Shown: in pieces, positions 42,531-51,156 of the stretch
How the letters are laid out: each line of letters starts with the position of its first letter
Position numbering within the stretch: the first letter of the stretch is position 1
Assembly (NCBI RefSeq): GCF_022374895.2
Contig: NZ_CP092423.2
Location: 434,001-498,000 of the forward strand
Direction of reading: 5' to 3'
Length of the DNA: 64,000 nt
From: Mycobacterium lentiflavum
Lineage (GTDB): Bacteria; Actinomycetota; Actinomycetes; Mycobacteriales; Mycobacteriaceae
Translations under genes and position numbers: made by a program
Notes under the pieces: model-generated
Seen by the model: the letters and a program-made list of their open reading frames with translations, nothing else
What the model was told of the DNA's origin: nothing
Databases searched by the model: none

Positions 42531-44177
42531 ATGAGTACAGCCGCTCGGCTGATGGTTCAGTGCCTGGAAAACGAGGGTGTGGAGGTGGTCTTCGGGCTGC
42601 CCGGGGAGGAGAACATTCGATTCGTCCAGGCCCTGGCGTCGTCGCAGATCCGATACGTGCTCACCCGCCACGAGCAGGCCGCGGCGTTCATGGCCGAGAT
42701 GTACGGACGCGTGACGGGCCGGGCGGCCGTGGTCTCGGCGACGTTGGGCCCGGGCGCGATCAACATGCAGCTCGGGGTGGCCGACGCCACCACCAACAGC
42801 ACGCCCATGGTCGCGATTTCCGCGCAGGTCGGGCAGGACCGCCAGTTCAAGGAGTCTCATCAGTACGTCGACCTGGTGTCGATGTTCGTCCCGATTACCC
42901 GCTGGGCCGACGGCGTGCCCACCGCACGCGCGATCCCGGAGATGTTCCGAAAGGCTTTCAAAGTCGCCGAGGCCGAACGCCCGGCCGCGGTCTACCTCGC
43001 GGTGCCCGAGCACATCGACGCCGACGAGACCGACTACGAGCTGCGCCCGCTGCCGCGCAACGTGGTGCGCGCCGAGGCGCCCGCTCCCGGGCAAATAGAA
43101 CGCGCGGTCGAGGTGATGCGCAATGCCAAGCGCCCGGTGGTGCTGGCCGGGCACGGCGCCGCGCGGGCCGACGCCACCGCGGCCCTCGTCCGGTTCTCCG
43201 AGAACTTCGGCATTCAGGTCGCCAACACCTTCCACGGCAAGGGCGTCATGCCCGACGATCACCCCAACAGCATCGGGACGATCGGGTTCATGCGGCACGA
43301 CTACGTCAACTTCGGGTTCGACAACGCCGACGTCGTGATCGCGGTCGGCTACGAACTGCAGGAGTTCGACCCGGTCCGGATCAACCCGCAGGCCGACAAG
43401 AAGATCATCCATATCCATCGCTTCCCGGCCGAGGTCGACATGCACTATCCGGTCGACGTCGGGATCATCGGTGACATCAGCGCCTCGCTCAACGCGCTGA
43501 CCGACGCCCTGGCCGGTCACCGCATCGAGCACGCCGACGAGGTGCCGGGTTCGGGTCTGCTGACCAAGGAATTCACTCGGGGACAACAAGATTCGCGGTA
43601 TCCCTTGGCGCCGCAGCGGGTGGTCGCCGACATCCGGGCCGCGCTGGGCCGCAGTGACGTCGTGCTGGTCGATACCGGTGCGACCAAGATGTGGATGGCG
43701 CGGCTCTACCCGACCTATGAGCGCAACACCTGCCTAGTCTCGAATGGGTTGTCCACCATGGCTTTTGCGTTGCCAGGTGCTCTGGGCGTCAAGCTGGCCC
43801 GGCCCCAGTCGAAGGTGCTCGCGGTGGTGGGCGACGGCGCTTTCTTGATGAACTCGCAGGAAATCGAGACCGCGGTGCGCGAGCAGATACCGCTGGTGGT
43901 GTTGATCTGGGAAGACGGCGGCTACGGCCTGATCGAATGGAAGATGGATCTCGAGCTCGGCAACCACTACTACGTGAAGTTCAACAACCCCGACATCGTG
44001 CAGTACGCCGAAAGCTTTGGCGCCAAAGGGTATCGGATCTCTCACGCCGACGAGCTGCTGCCGACGCTGCAGGCCGCGCTCGACGATGACGGGGTTTCGC
44101 TGATCGCCTGTCCGGTCGACTACTCGGAGAATCTCCGGCTGACCGATCGCCTCGGTGAGCTAGACGAAACGCTGTAG
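42531..44177 (+). CDS. thiamin diphosphate-dependent enzyme, acetolactate synthase-like
   Basis: A 548-residue enzyme with the three-domain layout of acetolactate synthase/pyruvate oxidase relatives. The cofactor-activating Glu is in YVLTRHEQAAAFMAEMYGR near residue 48. The central domain has RPVVLAGHGAARADATAALV. The C-terminal ThDP motif is VVGDGAFLMNSQEIETAVRE followed by LIWEDGGYGLIEW, with Asp where Asn is usual, as in catabolic AlsS-type enzymes. No regulatory-subunit gene is near, which also fits AlsS. It would convert two pyruvates to acetolactate, but decarboxylation of another 2-oxo acid is possible. GGAGG lies seven bases before the ATG. Not in the M. tuberculosis order here as I recall. 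Confidence 0.85.
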   Translation: MSTAARLMVQCLENEGVEVVFGLPGEENIRFVQALASSQIRYVLTRHEQAAAFMAEMYGRVTGRAAVVSATLGPGAINMQLGVADATTNSTPMVAISAQVGQDRQFKESHQYVDLVSMFVPITRWADGVPTARAIPEMFRKAFKVAEAERPAAVYLAVPEHIDADETDYELRPLPRNVVRAEAPAPGQIERAVEVMRNAKRPVVLAGHGAARADATAALVRFSENFGIQVANTFHGKGVMPDDHPNSIGTIGFMRHDYVNFGFDNADVVIAVGYELQEFDPVRINPQADKKIIHIHRFPAEVDMHYPVDVGIIGDISASLNALTDALAGHRIEHADEVPGSGLLTKEFTRGQQDSRYPLAPQRVVADIRAALGRSDVVLVDTGATKMWMARLYPTYERNTCLVSNGLSTMAFALPGALGVKLARPQSKVLAVVGDGAFLMNSQEIETAVREQIPLVVLIWEDGGYGLIEWKMDLELGNHYYVKFNNPDIVQYAESFGAKGYRISHADELLPTLQAALDDDGVSLIACPVDYSENLRLTDRLGELDETL

Positions 44178-44234
44178 GCCCGGCAGCGGACGTCGTTGCG
44201 GGTCTGCATCGTCGGCAGTCTGGGCTGACCCGGC

Positions 44235-45683
44235 TCAGCCAGGGGGCGGTGATGTCGGTTTCTGCAGCGTCATCGGCGAAACGTATTGGCCCACCAATGC
44301 GCGGTGCCACCACGCCCGATCGCGCCGCAACTCCGCCGGCGTCGTGAAGCGGTACTGGTAGAGCTGCGCTCGCACATAGCGCGGCGGCGAGTCGGGAAAA
44401 GGATTGTGCCGCAACAACCGTAGCGTGTGCCGGTCGCCGGTCAGTAGCCGTTGCATGAATGGTTTCAACCATGGCTGGGCATAACCCGGTGAGATGGCGG
44501 CGAACCACATCAACCAGTCCAGCCGCAAATGATAGGGCGCCCATTGCCGGGGTAACCGTCTTAGGGCACCGGGCTTGCCCTTGAATTCGTATTCCTGCCA
44601 GCCCGTCTGCGCGCTGAGCCGCGGTTCGTCGGTGCCCTCGATCACCACCTCCCGGCGGACACGGCCGATGCTGCCGAAGGCACCGTACGTGTTAACCAAA
44701 TGAAAGGGGTTGAACGACATGTTCATTCGCTGACGCGGTGAGAGCATGTTGCGCACCGGCCAGTACGTCAGGAACAGCACCGCGCCCGCGAAGCCCGCCA
44801 CGCAGACCACGAACCACAGTGGCGCCGCCGATACCGCGAAATGTCCGGGTATCGGCACCAGCACCGCTGCCGCCGAATCGTCGATGGCGCTGAACGCCAG
44901 CACGATCGTCAGCCAATTGAGCCAGGCGAAGTTGCCCGACATCACCAGCCATAGTTGTGTGACCACGACGATCGCCGCGGCCACGCTGGCTACCGGCTGA
45001 GGCGCGAACAACCCGAACGGCACCACCAGCTGCGCGAAGTGGTTGCCCGCCACCTCAATTCGATGCAGCGGCTTTGGCAGGTGATGGAAGAACCAGCTCA
45101 GCGGACCCGGCATCGGCTGGGTTTCGTGGTGGTAGTACAGGCAGGTCAGGTCGCGCCAGCAGGCGTCGCCGCGCATCTTGATCAGCCCGGCGCCGAACTC
45201 GACCCGAAACAGCAGCAGTCGCGCCATCCACAACGTCAGCATCGGCGGTGCGACGCGATCGTTGCCGAGGAAGATCATCAGGAATCCGCTTTCCAGCAAT
45301 AGGGATTCCCAGCCGAACGAATACCACGCCTGCCCGACGTTGACGATCGAAAGGTAGAGCCCCCACAGCATCAGCCAGACCGACATCGCGGCCCACAGCG
45401 GCAGCAGGTCGGCCGCGCCGACGACGACGGCCGCCGACAGCGCGGCGCCGAGCCAGGACACCGATGCGAACAGCCGATCGGAGTAGTGCAACGCAAAGAT
45501 GCTGGGCGATCTCCACCATGACTGCCGCGCCAAAAACCGCGGCACCGGCAGGATTCCGTGCTCGCCGATCAGGGCGCGGAACTGCAGCGCGGCGGCGATG
45601 AACGCGATCAGGTAGATGGCCGCCACGCCGCGCTCGAGCACGAACCTGCCCAACCAGTAGTCGGGGGCTGAAAACCATTCCAT
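44235..45683 (-). CDS. lipase maturation factor (LMF1)-family membrane protein, Rv0235c-type
   Basis: A 482-residue polytopic protein of the lipase maturation factor family. Recognisable stretches are MEWFSAPDYWLGRFVLERGV, GQAWYSFGWESLLLESGFLM, RVEFGAGLIKMRGDACWRDL and TCLYYHHETQPMPGPLSWFF. About seven to nine membrane helices lie in the first 330 residues, with a soluble C-terminus. The frame extends to 45713, but the ATG at 45683 has GAGGAG eight bases upstream and gives exactly the M. tuberculosis length. In animals LMF1 helps lipases fold in the ER; the bacterial role is unknown. It follows aftD by 67 bases and is probably in its operon. Confidence 0.9.
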   Translation of the reverse strand: MEWFSAPDYWLGRFVLERGVAAIYLIAFIAAALQFRALIGEHGILPVPRFLARQSWWRSPSIFALHYSDRLFASVSWLGAALSAAVVVGAADLLPLWAAMSVWLMLWGLYLSIVNVGQAWYSFGWESLLLESGFLMIFLGNDRVAPPMLTLWMARLLLFRVEFGAGLIKMRGDACWRDLTCLYYHHETQPMPGPLSWFFHHLPKPLHRIEVAGNHFAQLVVPFGLFAPQPVASVAAAIVVVTQLWLVMSGNFAWLNWLTIVLAFSAIDDSAAAVLVPIPGHFAVSAAPLWFVVCVAGFAGAVLFLTYWPVRNMLSPRQRMNMSFNPFHLVNTYGAFGSIGRVRREVVIEGTDEPRLSAQTGWQEYEFKGKPGALRRLPRQWAPYHLRLDWLMWFAAISPGYAQPWLKPFMQRLLTGDRHTLRLLRHNPFPDSPPRYVRAQLYQYRFTTPAELRRDRAWWHRALVGQYVSPMTLQKPTSPPPG

Positions 45684-45750
45684 GGCCACAACTCCTCGCA
45701 CAGCGGCGGTCATACGATTCCGCGTTTCCAGTCAACCAGCCGATGAACGG

Positions 45751-48700
45751 CTAGCCAACGCCCGAAATGTCGTCGCGTGCCGGGCGCCGGCGATCCGGCA
45801 GGGCGATCACCGAGGCGGCGACCGCGGCTAGCGAAATCAACGCCAGCAGTTGGACATTCGCGGAATGGCCAGCGTACCCGTCGACTGACCGCCAGGGATG
45901 TCGCGACAGCGCTGCACCGGCCAGAATCAGTCCGCCCGCACTGGCGGCGATGGTGATCCGGTCGCGCAACCGCTCGCGATGACGCAGCGCGTACCGCAGG
46001 CCAAGTGCGGCGCCGGTCACGACTACCCCCGCCACGCCGGCGATCACCGCCCCGGCCGCCAGCAGTGCCGCGGCCGCCCAGGGCCCGGGCGTCCATGGTG
46101 GCGCCGGTGGGTCGTCGAACCGGCCGCGCCGGCGCCACCACGCGAGGATGGCCAACATCGGCAGCAATGCCAGGCCCGCGGCCAGCCCGACCCGGTACAG
46201 CGAGTTGGACGCGAAGCTCAGCGTGATCGTGCCGGGATCACCGGCGGGCACCACCCAGCCCTGCTGCCACCCGTTGACGGCGACGGGCGTCAGGCGGGCG
46301 CCGGTGCTGGTGCGTGCCACCCAGCCGGGATTGATGCTTTCGGGAATGACCAGCACCCGGGCGGTGGGCGACGCCGGGGCCCGGACTTCGCGACGGTCGG
46401 GTCCCCACGCCCCCGTCGCGGCCGGCACCGTCGAAACCCCAGTGGGGCCGGGCGATTCGGCGGTCGAGAGTTGTGCCCCGTCCACGACGAACTGAGCGCC
46501 GGGGCTGATCAACAATTCCTGTTGCCCGGCCGGCAGCGCGATCGGATTGGGATCGCAGGCGCTCACCGGTGTCGGCTCGCCGTCGAGCAGCGCTCCCGCC
46601 GTGGTCCGGATCGAGGTGTGCACGAACCGGCCGGCGACCGCGATGACCGGGCCGTGCTCGCAGTCGACGACGATCTCGCGCGACCGGTTGCGCGCCGCAT
46701 CGGCGGGGGCGATCGGGTTGCCGTCGGCGCCCAGCGCCGCGACCTCGGCCAGTCCCGGCGCCTTGAGCTGGTCGAAGCCCAGCGCGTTGCGGTCGATGAC
46801 GTCTTGCCAGTCCAGCAGGCTGACGGTGACGGTATCGGTGACGCGGGGCCGCAACGTCAGCGTCTGCGGCCGCGCGGCCCCCTCGTCGCTCGGTGTGAGT
46901 TTGCGGACCTGCGGCCCGTCGCCGAGGTTGACGGCCACCACCGTCGGCCGCGCGGGCAACGTCGAGCGGCTGGGCAGCAGCCGCAGCCCCGCGACCTCGG
47001 TCGGCCTGGGCAGCACCAGCGTCAGCGTCGGCGCGCTCTTGTGTTGGACCACGCGCTGCGGCGCGGTCCAAGCGGTGGCCGGATCGCCGTCGGTGGCCGC
47101 ATAGGCCGACCCAAGGATGTCCACCGTGTCCGAATCACCCTGGGCCCGAGTCATATTCGGCTCAGCGATCAGGTCGGCCAAGTTGGGTCCCTGCCGGGGG
47201 CGCACCCACACCCGGGGGGTGACCGATACCGGTGCGGGAACGGTCAGGGTGCGGCTGAAATTGACCGGCTCCTCCGGAGCCAGTGCCATCGACGGTGCGC
47301 AGCGCACGCCGTCGCCCGCCGCGGCGCAGCCCGGCCGGCCGAGCAGTTCGGTGCCCAGGTCCCAGCCTTTGACCGCCGAGCCCCGCGGCGGACCGGGCAC
47401 CCGCACGGTGTGCCGCAGGTCGACCGGGTGCGCGAAGCCGGAGGCGTCGTACTGGGTGATCGACAGGTCGGTGATGCCGAACTGCACGCCGCTGGATCCA
47501 TCGTCGGTGCCGGCGGCGGTGATCCGGACCCACGGGGTTTCGCCGTAGGGCAGCGCCGCGGTGAGCGGCTTGCCGGGCTGATCGAAGCGCAGCGTGGTGC
47601 TGCCGGTGGCGGTGTCGATCACGATGCGACGGACCTGGGAACCCACCGCGGTCGCGCTGGGTGTGAGGGTGAGCGCCGCGTTGGTCACCGGGTGGTCGAA
47701 GTTCACCTGCATCCACTGCCCGACCGCGGCTTGCAGGGCATTGGTCACCCACGCGGTTGCCGGATCGCCGTCGATCGCGGCGGCGGGGGAGGTCGCCGGG
47801 GCGACATCGGGCATCGCGGTCGAATCCGACGACGAACTCGAGACCGTGATCCGGCCGCCGTTCCACCCGCCGAACACCGGTTCGGCGCCCGGGACCGGAT
47901 AGTCGGGCACCCGGTTGAAGGTGTGCCGGGTGTCGCCGTCGGCGCGGATCGCCGACGAGTGTTCGTCGACGCGGCCGTAGTCGGTCTCCCGCGCCGTCGG
48001 GGTGTCCGTCACGGTCACGAGGGGCGCGGGCAGGTTGGCACCGCGGGCGTCGGTGGTCAGCAGCGCCGGCCCCAGTGGTTGCTGGCCCAACAGCCGGCGG
48101 CGCTCATCGAGACGCAGCAGCACTTCGGGGCCGCCGTCGATGCGGGGCAACGAATCGATGTCGGCGAAGTAGGGCGCGCCGGGGTTGCCGGGAGCGGCCA
48201 CCTTGTAGATCTCGACCGCCGGATAGCGCGGCCGCAGCCCACTGTCGGCGACGAACCCGGGCAACGTGCCGGGCCCCACCGGCTCGCCGAACTGCGCCGC
48301 CTTCTCCAGCCGCGGCGACCCGTCGATGGTGCGGTGCACCAGGATCGGGCGCGCCGAACGCGACGATTCGGGATCCAGGTCGTTGCGCACCACCACATAC
48401 GAAATACCTTGGCGGGCAAGGGTATCGGCCAGCCCGGCGGACGGGAGGCCCGCGGCGAACAGGCGCTGTACCGAGTCCAGCGCCCGGATGGTTTGGGGCG
48501 GGGTCAACGGGATGGAGTCGCGCACGCCCCACGGGCTGCTGCCGAGCACCTGGAGCGGCTCGTCGTGGGTGGTGCCCCATACCTGCGTGGCGAACGGTGC
48601 ACCCGGGACCACCAGCACCCGCCCGGGGGCAGCGCTGCCGGTCCCGGAAGAATTGTGCGCGCTGAGCCAGTCGGCGGCGTCGTGCCAATAGCGGGGGATC

Positions 48701-50052
48701 GCGCTGAACGTACCCGGTGGAGCCAGGCGCGCCGTCCACGCCAGCGAGGTGCTGACCATCAGCGCGGTCAATACCACCATCGTCACGGCGACGCGCTTGT
48801 CGCGCTCGGGGTGGGCGAACGCGGCCACCCACTGCGCGCGTGGCGCGCTGCCCGGAAGCGGTACCCGGCCCAGCAGCGCCGCGACGCCCAGCACGATCGG
48901 GATCCGGATGACCGACTCCAGCTTGTGCACGTTGCGCAGCGGTGCGCCCGCGGCGTCCAGGAACAGCTGCATCTGATGGGCCACCGGCGAGCCCAGCCCC
49001 CCGCTGTAGCCAGCAGCCATCAACACGACGCCGACCAGCAGCATTGTCACCAGCCGTCCGCGGGCCGGCATCCCGGCGCGGGCGAGCCCGGCCAGCCCGG
49101 CCGCCGCGACCAGGCAGGTCGCCAGGATGGCCGCCGATCCGGTGACCAGCGGCGCACCCGCGGTCGCCGTCGGGGCCACGAACGGCGTCCAGCTGTCGGT
49201 ACCGCGCAACATCTCGACCAGCGACGACCATTGCGTCGTCACACCCGAGGACTCGATGAAGTCCAGGAACGGTGGACTGACGTTACGCAGTAGCACCAGC
49301 GCGACGACCCACCACAGCATCGCCAGCACGAGACTGAACAGCCACCATCCCGTGTAGCGCCACCACAAGCGATTCGGCCGATGACAGGCCCACCAGATCA
49401 CCGCCGGCAGGCAACCCGCCAGCGTGGCGATGGCGTTGACCGCGCCCATCAGCGCGACCGCCAGCCCCGCTTGGCCGGCCAGTGCCCGCACCGATCTGCC
49501 GCCGCCGCCCCGCAACGCCAGGATCGTCGGCAGCAACACCCACGGCGCCAGCATGATCGGCAGGGTTTCCGACGAGATCGAGCCGAGCGTGGTCAGCACC
49601 CGCGGGCTCAACGCGAACGCGGCGGCGCCGACCAGACGCGATGTCGGGCTGCCGATCCCGAGCGTCTCGGCGACCCGCAGCAAGCCCCAGAAGCCGACCG
49701 TCAGCAGCAATGCCCACCACAGCCGTTGGGTCATCCAGCCGGGCACGCCGAGCAGGTGGCCGATCGCGAAGAACGCGCCGTGCGGAAACAGGTAGCCGTA
49801 AGCCTGATTCTGCGTCTGGCCGAATGGCAGCTCGCTGTTCCACAGGTTCGTCGCGCGGGCCAGGAAGCGCAGCGGGTTGACGGTCAGGTCCAGCTTGGTG
49901 TCGGGGGACACTTGCCCGGGGGATTGGGCGAACGTCAGTGCCAGGCAGACCGCGCCAACCAGCAACAGCCAGCGCCGAGACAGCGGGGTAACGGGGACGT
50001 CCGCGACCGATGCCGACGGAGTCGTTGCCGCTGCTGAGTCGGACGGGGGCAA
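45751..50052 (-). CDS. aftD: AftD, alpha-(1->3)-arabinofuranosyltransferase
   Basis: A very large membrane glycosyltransferase (about 1433 residues here, 1400 in M. tuberculosis) that adds arabinofuranose branches in arabinogalactan and lipoarabinomannan from decaprenyl-phosphoarabinose. The N-terminal GT-C domain starts LSRRWLLLVGAVCLALTFAQ, followed by SPGQVSPDTKLDLTVNPLRF, with the extracytoplasmic Asp in the first loop, and about ten helices. A long periplasmic part with discoidin-like carbohydrate-binding modules follows (WNGGRITVSSSSSDS, DGDPATAWTAPQRVVQ), and helices return at the C-terminus. The only usable start in frame is the TTG at 50052. The position of the M. tuberculosis start corresponds to a GTT here. 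Upstream repeats stay in frame; see 50056-50220. Confidence 0.94.
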   Translation of the reverse strand: MPPSDSAAATTPSASVADVPVTPLSRRWLLLVGAVCLALTFAQSPGQVSPDTKLDLTVNPLRFLARATNLWNSELPFGQTQNQAYGYLFPHGAFFAIGHLLGVPGWMTQRLWWALLLTVGFWGLLRVAETLGIGSPTSRLVGAAAFALSPRVLTTLGSISSETLPIMLAPWVLLPTILALRGGGGRSVRALAGQAGLAVALMGAVNAIATLAGCLPAVIWWACHRPNRLWWRYTGWWLFSLVLAMLWWVVALVLLRNVSPPFLDFIESSGVTTQWSSLVEMLRGTDSWTPFVAPTATAGAPLVTGSAAILATCLVAAAGLAGLARAGMPARGRLVTMLLVGVVLMAAGYSGGLGSPVAHQMQLFLDAAGAPLRNVHKLESVIRIPIVLGVAALLGRVPLPGSAPRAQWVAAFAHPERDKRVAVTMVVLTALMVSTSLAWTARLAPPGTFSAIPRYWHDAADWLSAHNSSGTGSAAPGRVLVVPGAPFATQVWGTTHDEPLQVLGSSPWGVRDSIPLTPPQTIRALDSVQRLFAAGLPSAGLADTLARQGISYVVVRNDLDPESSRSARPILVHRTIDGSPRLEKAAQFGEPVGPGTLPGFVADSGLRPRYPAVEIYKVAAPGNPGAPYFADIDSLPRIDGGPEVLLRLDERRRLLGQQPLGPALLTTDARGANLPAPLVTVTDTPTARETDYGRVDEHSSAIRADGDTRHTFNRVPDYPVPGAEPVFGGWNGGRITVSSSSSDSTAMPDVAPATSPAAAIDGDPATAWVTNALQAAVGQWMQVNFDHPVTNAALTLTPSATAVGSQVRRIVIDTATGSTTLRFDQPGKPLTAALPYGETPWVRITAAGTDDGSSGVQFGITDLSITQYDASGFAHPVDLRHTVRVPGPPRGSAVKGWDLGTELLGRPGCAAAGDGVRCAPSMALAPEEPVNFSRTLTVPAPVSVTPRVWVRPRQGPNLADLIAEPNMTRAQGDSDTVDILGSAYAATDGDPATAWTAPQRVVQHKSAPTLTLVLPRPTEVAGLRLLPSRSTLPARPTVVAVNLGDGPQVRKLTPSDEGAARPQTLTLRPRVTDTVTVSLLDWQDVIDRNALGFDQLKAPGLAEVAALGADGNPIAPADAARNRSREIVVDCEHGPVIAVAGRFVHTSIRTTAGALLDGEPTPVSACDPNPIALPAGQQELLISPGAQFVVDGAQLSTAESPGPTGVSTVPAATGAWGPDRREVRAPASPTARVLVIPESINPGWVARTSTGARLTPVAVNGWQQGWVVPAGDPGTITLSFASNSLYRVGLAAGLALLPMLAILAWWRRRGRFDDPPAPPWTPGPWAAAALLAAGAVIAGVAGVVVTGAALGLRYALRHRERLRDRITIAASAGGLILAGAALSRHPWRSVDGYAGHSANVQLLALISLAAVAASVIALPDRRRPARDDISGVG

Positions 50053-50055
50053 TCC

Positions 50056-50220
50056 ACTGCGCGCGGCGTCTTCCGGTAGTGGCGAACCGCTGCGCCCGGC
50101 GTCTTCCTGTAGTGGCGACCCGCTGCGCCCGGCTACGTCGCGCTTGCGATCGCCACGGCCGCGCTTGCGATCGCCACGGCCGCGCTCGCGATCGCCACCG
50201 CCGCGCCTGCGATCGCCGCT
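50056..50220 (-). repeat. two arrays of in-frame tandem repeats upstream of aftD
   Basis: Between the stop of the small Rv0236A-type gene and the aftD start lie about four copies of a 21-bp unit (50140-50220; plus-strand form GCGCTTGCGATCGCCACGGC plus C) and about 2.5 copies of a 33-bp unit (50056-50136). Both lengths are multiples of three. In the aftD frame they read as GDRKRGR repeats and EDAGRSGSPLP repeats with no stop codon, but no ATG, GTG or TTG precedes them in that frame. Confidence 0.85.
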
Positions 50221-50392
50221 AGCTACGGTTGCCGTATTCGACCCGGTTGAGCACTGACGACTGCGGATCGCCCCCGGGAAGTGGCGGCTTCGTGTCCTGT
50301 TGCACCATCAGGGTGACCCCGAAGATCGCGGCCGCGCCCAGCAACAAACCAACCACCACACTCGCGGCAGCGGGTGCAATGATTCGGTTCAT
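50219..50392 (-). CDS. small secreted/membrane DUF2613-type protein, Rv0236A-type
   Basis: A 57-residue protein, the same length as M. tuberculosis Rv0236A. It starts MNRIIAPAAASVVVGLLLGA, runs through a hydrophobic helix ending near FGVTLMVQQD, and finishes NRVEYGNRS. The N-terminal helix is either an uncleaved anchor or a signal peptide. GAGGAGACCG precedes the ATG, providing a ribosome binding site. It is the last of three related minus-strand genes and sits directly before aftD, separated by the tandem repeats. A role next to AftD in arabinan synthesis has been guessed from conserved position only. Confidence 0.85.
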   Translation of the reverse strand: MNRIIAPAAASVVVGLLLGAAAIFGVTLMVQQDTKPPLPGGDPQSSVLNRVEYGNRS

Positions 50393-50467
50393 CGGTCTCC
50401 TCGGGTTCGCGGGGGACTACCCAAAAGTCAACCTAGCAGAACGCCCGTCACGGTCCGCTGACGTCAG

Positions 50468-50674
50468 TCAGGGCAACGGTATGCAATGACCGTGCCAACA
50501 CCGGTCGCCGTACTGCACGGGGTAGGGCACGGTAAGGCTGCGCACTGCCGGGACGGTCTGCACCGGCGCCGTGCTGTGGTCCTCGACGGCGAGCGTTACG
50601 CCAACGGTCGCCGCGGCGCCGATCATCAGTCCTGCGGCGATGCCGGCGACAGCGGCCAGCGTGCACCCGGTCAT
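50468..50674 (-). CDS. second small DUF2613-like exported protein
   Basis: A 68-residue protein whose N-terminus MTGCTLAAVAGIAAGLMIGA, with AAATVGVTLAVEDHS after it, matches the neighbouring genes. The C-terminus ends in PVQYGDRCWHGHCIPLP with two cysteines spaced for a small disulfide. The open frame starts at 50701, but the ATG at 50674 has GGAGGAG at proper spacing. It lies between the 57-residue Rv0236A-type gene and an 86-residue relative. No function is known. The exported Cys pair suggests that the C-terminus is outside the membrane. Confidence 0.75.
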   Translation of the reverse strand: MTGCTLAAVAGIAAGLMIGAAATVGVTLAVEDHSTAPVQTVPAVRSLTVPYPVQYGDRCWHGHCIPLP

Positions 50675-50767
50675 CGCCTGGCTCCTCCCCTTGCCAGTCA
50701 AATTGGGTCTGCAGCCAAGGTAACCGGGAGGGCGGCTCCCACCCGTGAGGTGGCGCCGCGGGTCGCG

Positions 50768-51028
50768 TCAGGGCTGCAGTTCCGGCGGCAGTGCCGGAAT
50801 CGGCGGGATCTGGTTCAAGCAGTCGTCCGGGTTGTCGCACGGGAGGCAATACCCGCCGATGCACCGGTCGCCGTACTGCACGAGGTAGTGCGAGGACGGG
50901 TTGGACGGGGCACGGGCCGGCACCACGGTGTGGTCTTCGGCCGCGAGCGTGACGCCGACGGTGGCGACGGCACCGATCGCGATACCCGCGGCGATACCTG
51001 CCGCGGCTGCCAGCGTGAAGGCAGTCAT
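50768..51028 (-). CDS. third small DUF2613-like exported protein with Cys-rich tail
   Basis: An 86-residue protein starting MTAFTLAAAAGIAAGIAIGA, clearly a paralogue of the previous gene. Its tail is longer: VQYGDRCIGGYCLPCDNPDD, then CLNQIPPIPALPPELQP, with four cysteines and a Pro-rich end. GGGAGGAGGCAG precedes the ATG. The YGDRC-x3-[HY]C core is shared with the 68-residue protein, so tandem duplication followed by growth of the tail is likely. It is divergent from lpqI, 128 bases away. Expected to be anchored by its N-terminal helix with a disulfide-bonded external tail. Confidence 0.75.
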   Translation of the reverse strand: MTAFTLAAAAGIAAGIAIGAVATVGVTLAAEDHTVVPARAPSNPSSHYLVQYGDRCIGGYCLPCDNPDDCLNQIPPIPALPPELQP

Positions 51029-51156
51029 CGCTGCCTCCTCCCTGCCGGTCCTCGCGGGCGTGTGGCTAACTTATCCCGGCCAAGCGGTCGGCGCCCTTGG
51101 AATTCGCCCAGTCGGGCGCGCATCGATGCGCATGACCGTCGTGACACCATGTCCCG

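Noticed and set aside
45898..49293. 1131-codon open frame on the + strand opposite aftD
   Set aside because: Shadow frame of a GC-rich gene; Gly/Arg/Gln-rich composition without domains, while the opposite strand is clearly AftD.
50056..50220. CRISPR array
   Set aside because: The repeats are directly adjacent 21-bp and 33-bp units with no spacers.
50010..50222. + strand frame with CDRHGRA repeats
   Set aside because: It stays open only because the repeat units are multiples of three; there is no ribosome binding site, and the two gene ends lie on the other strand.
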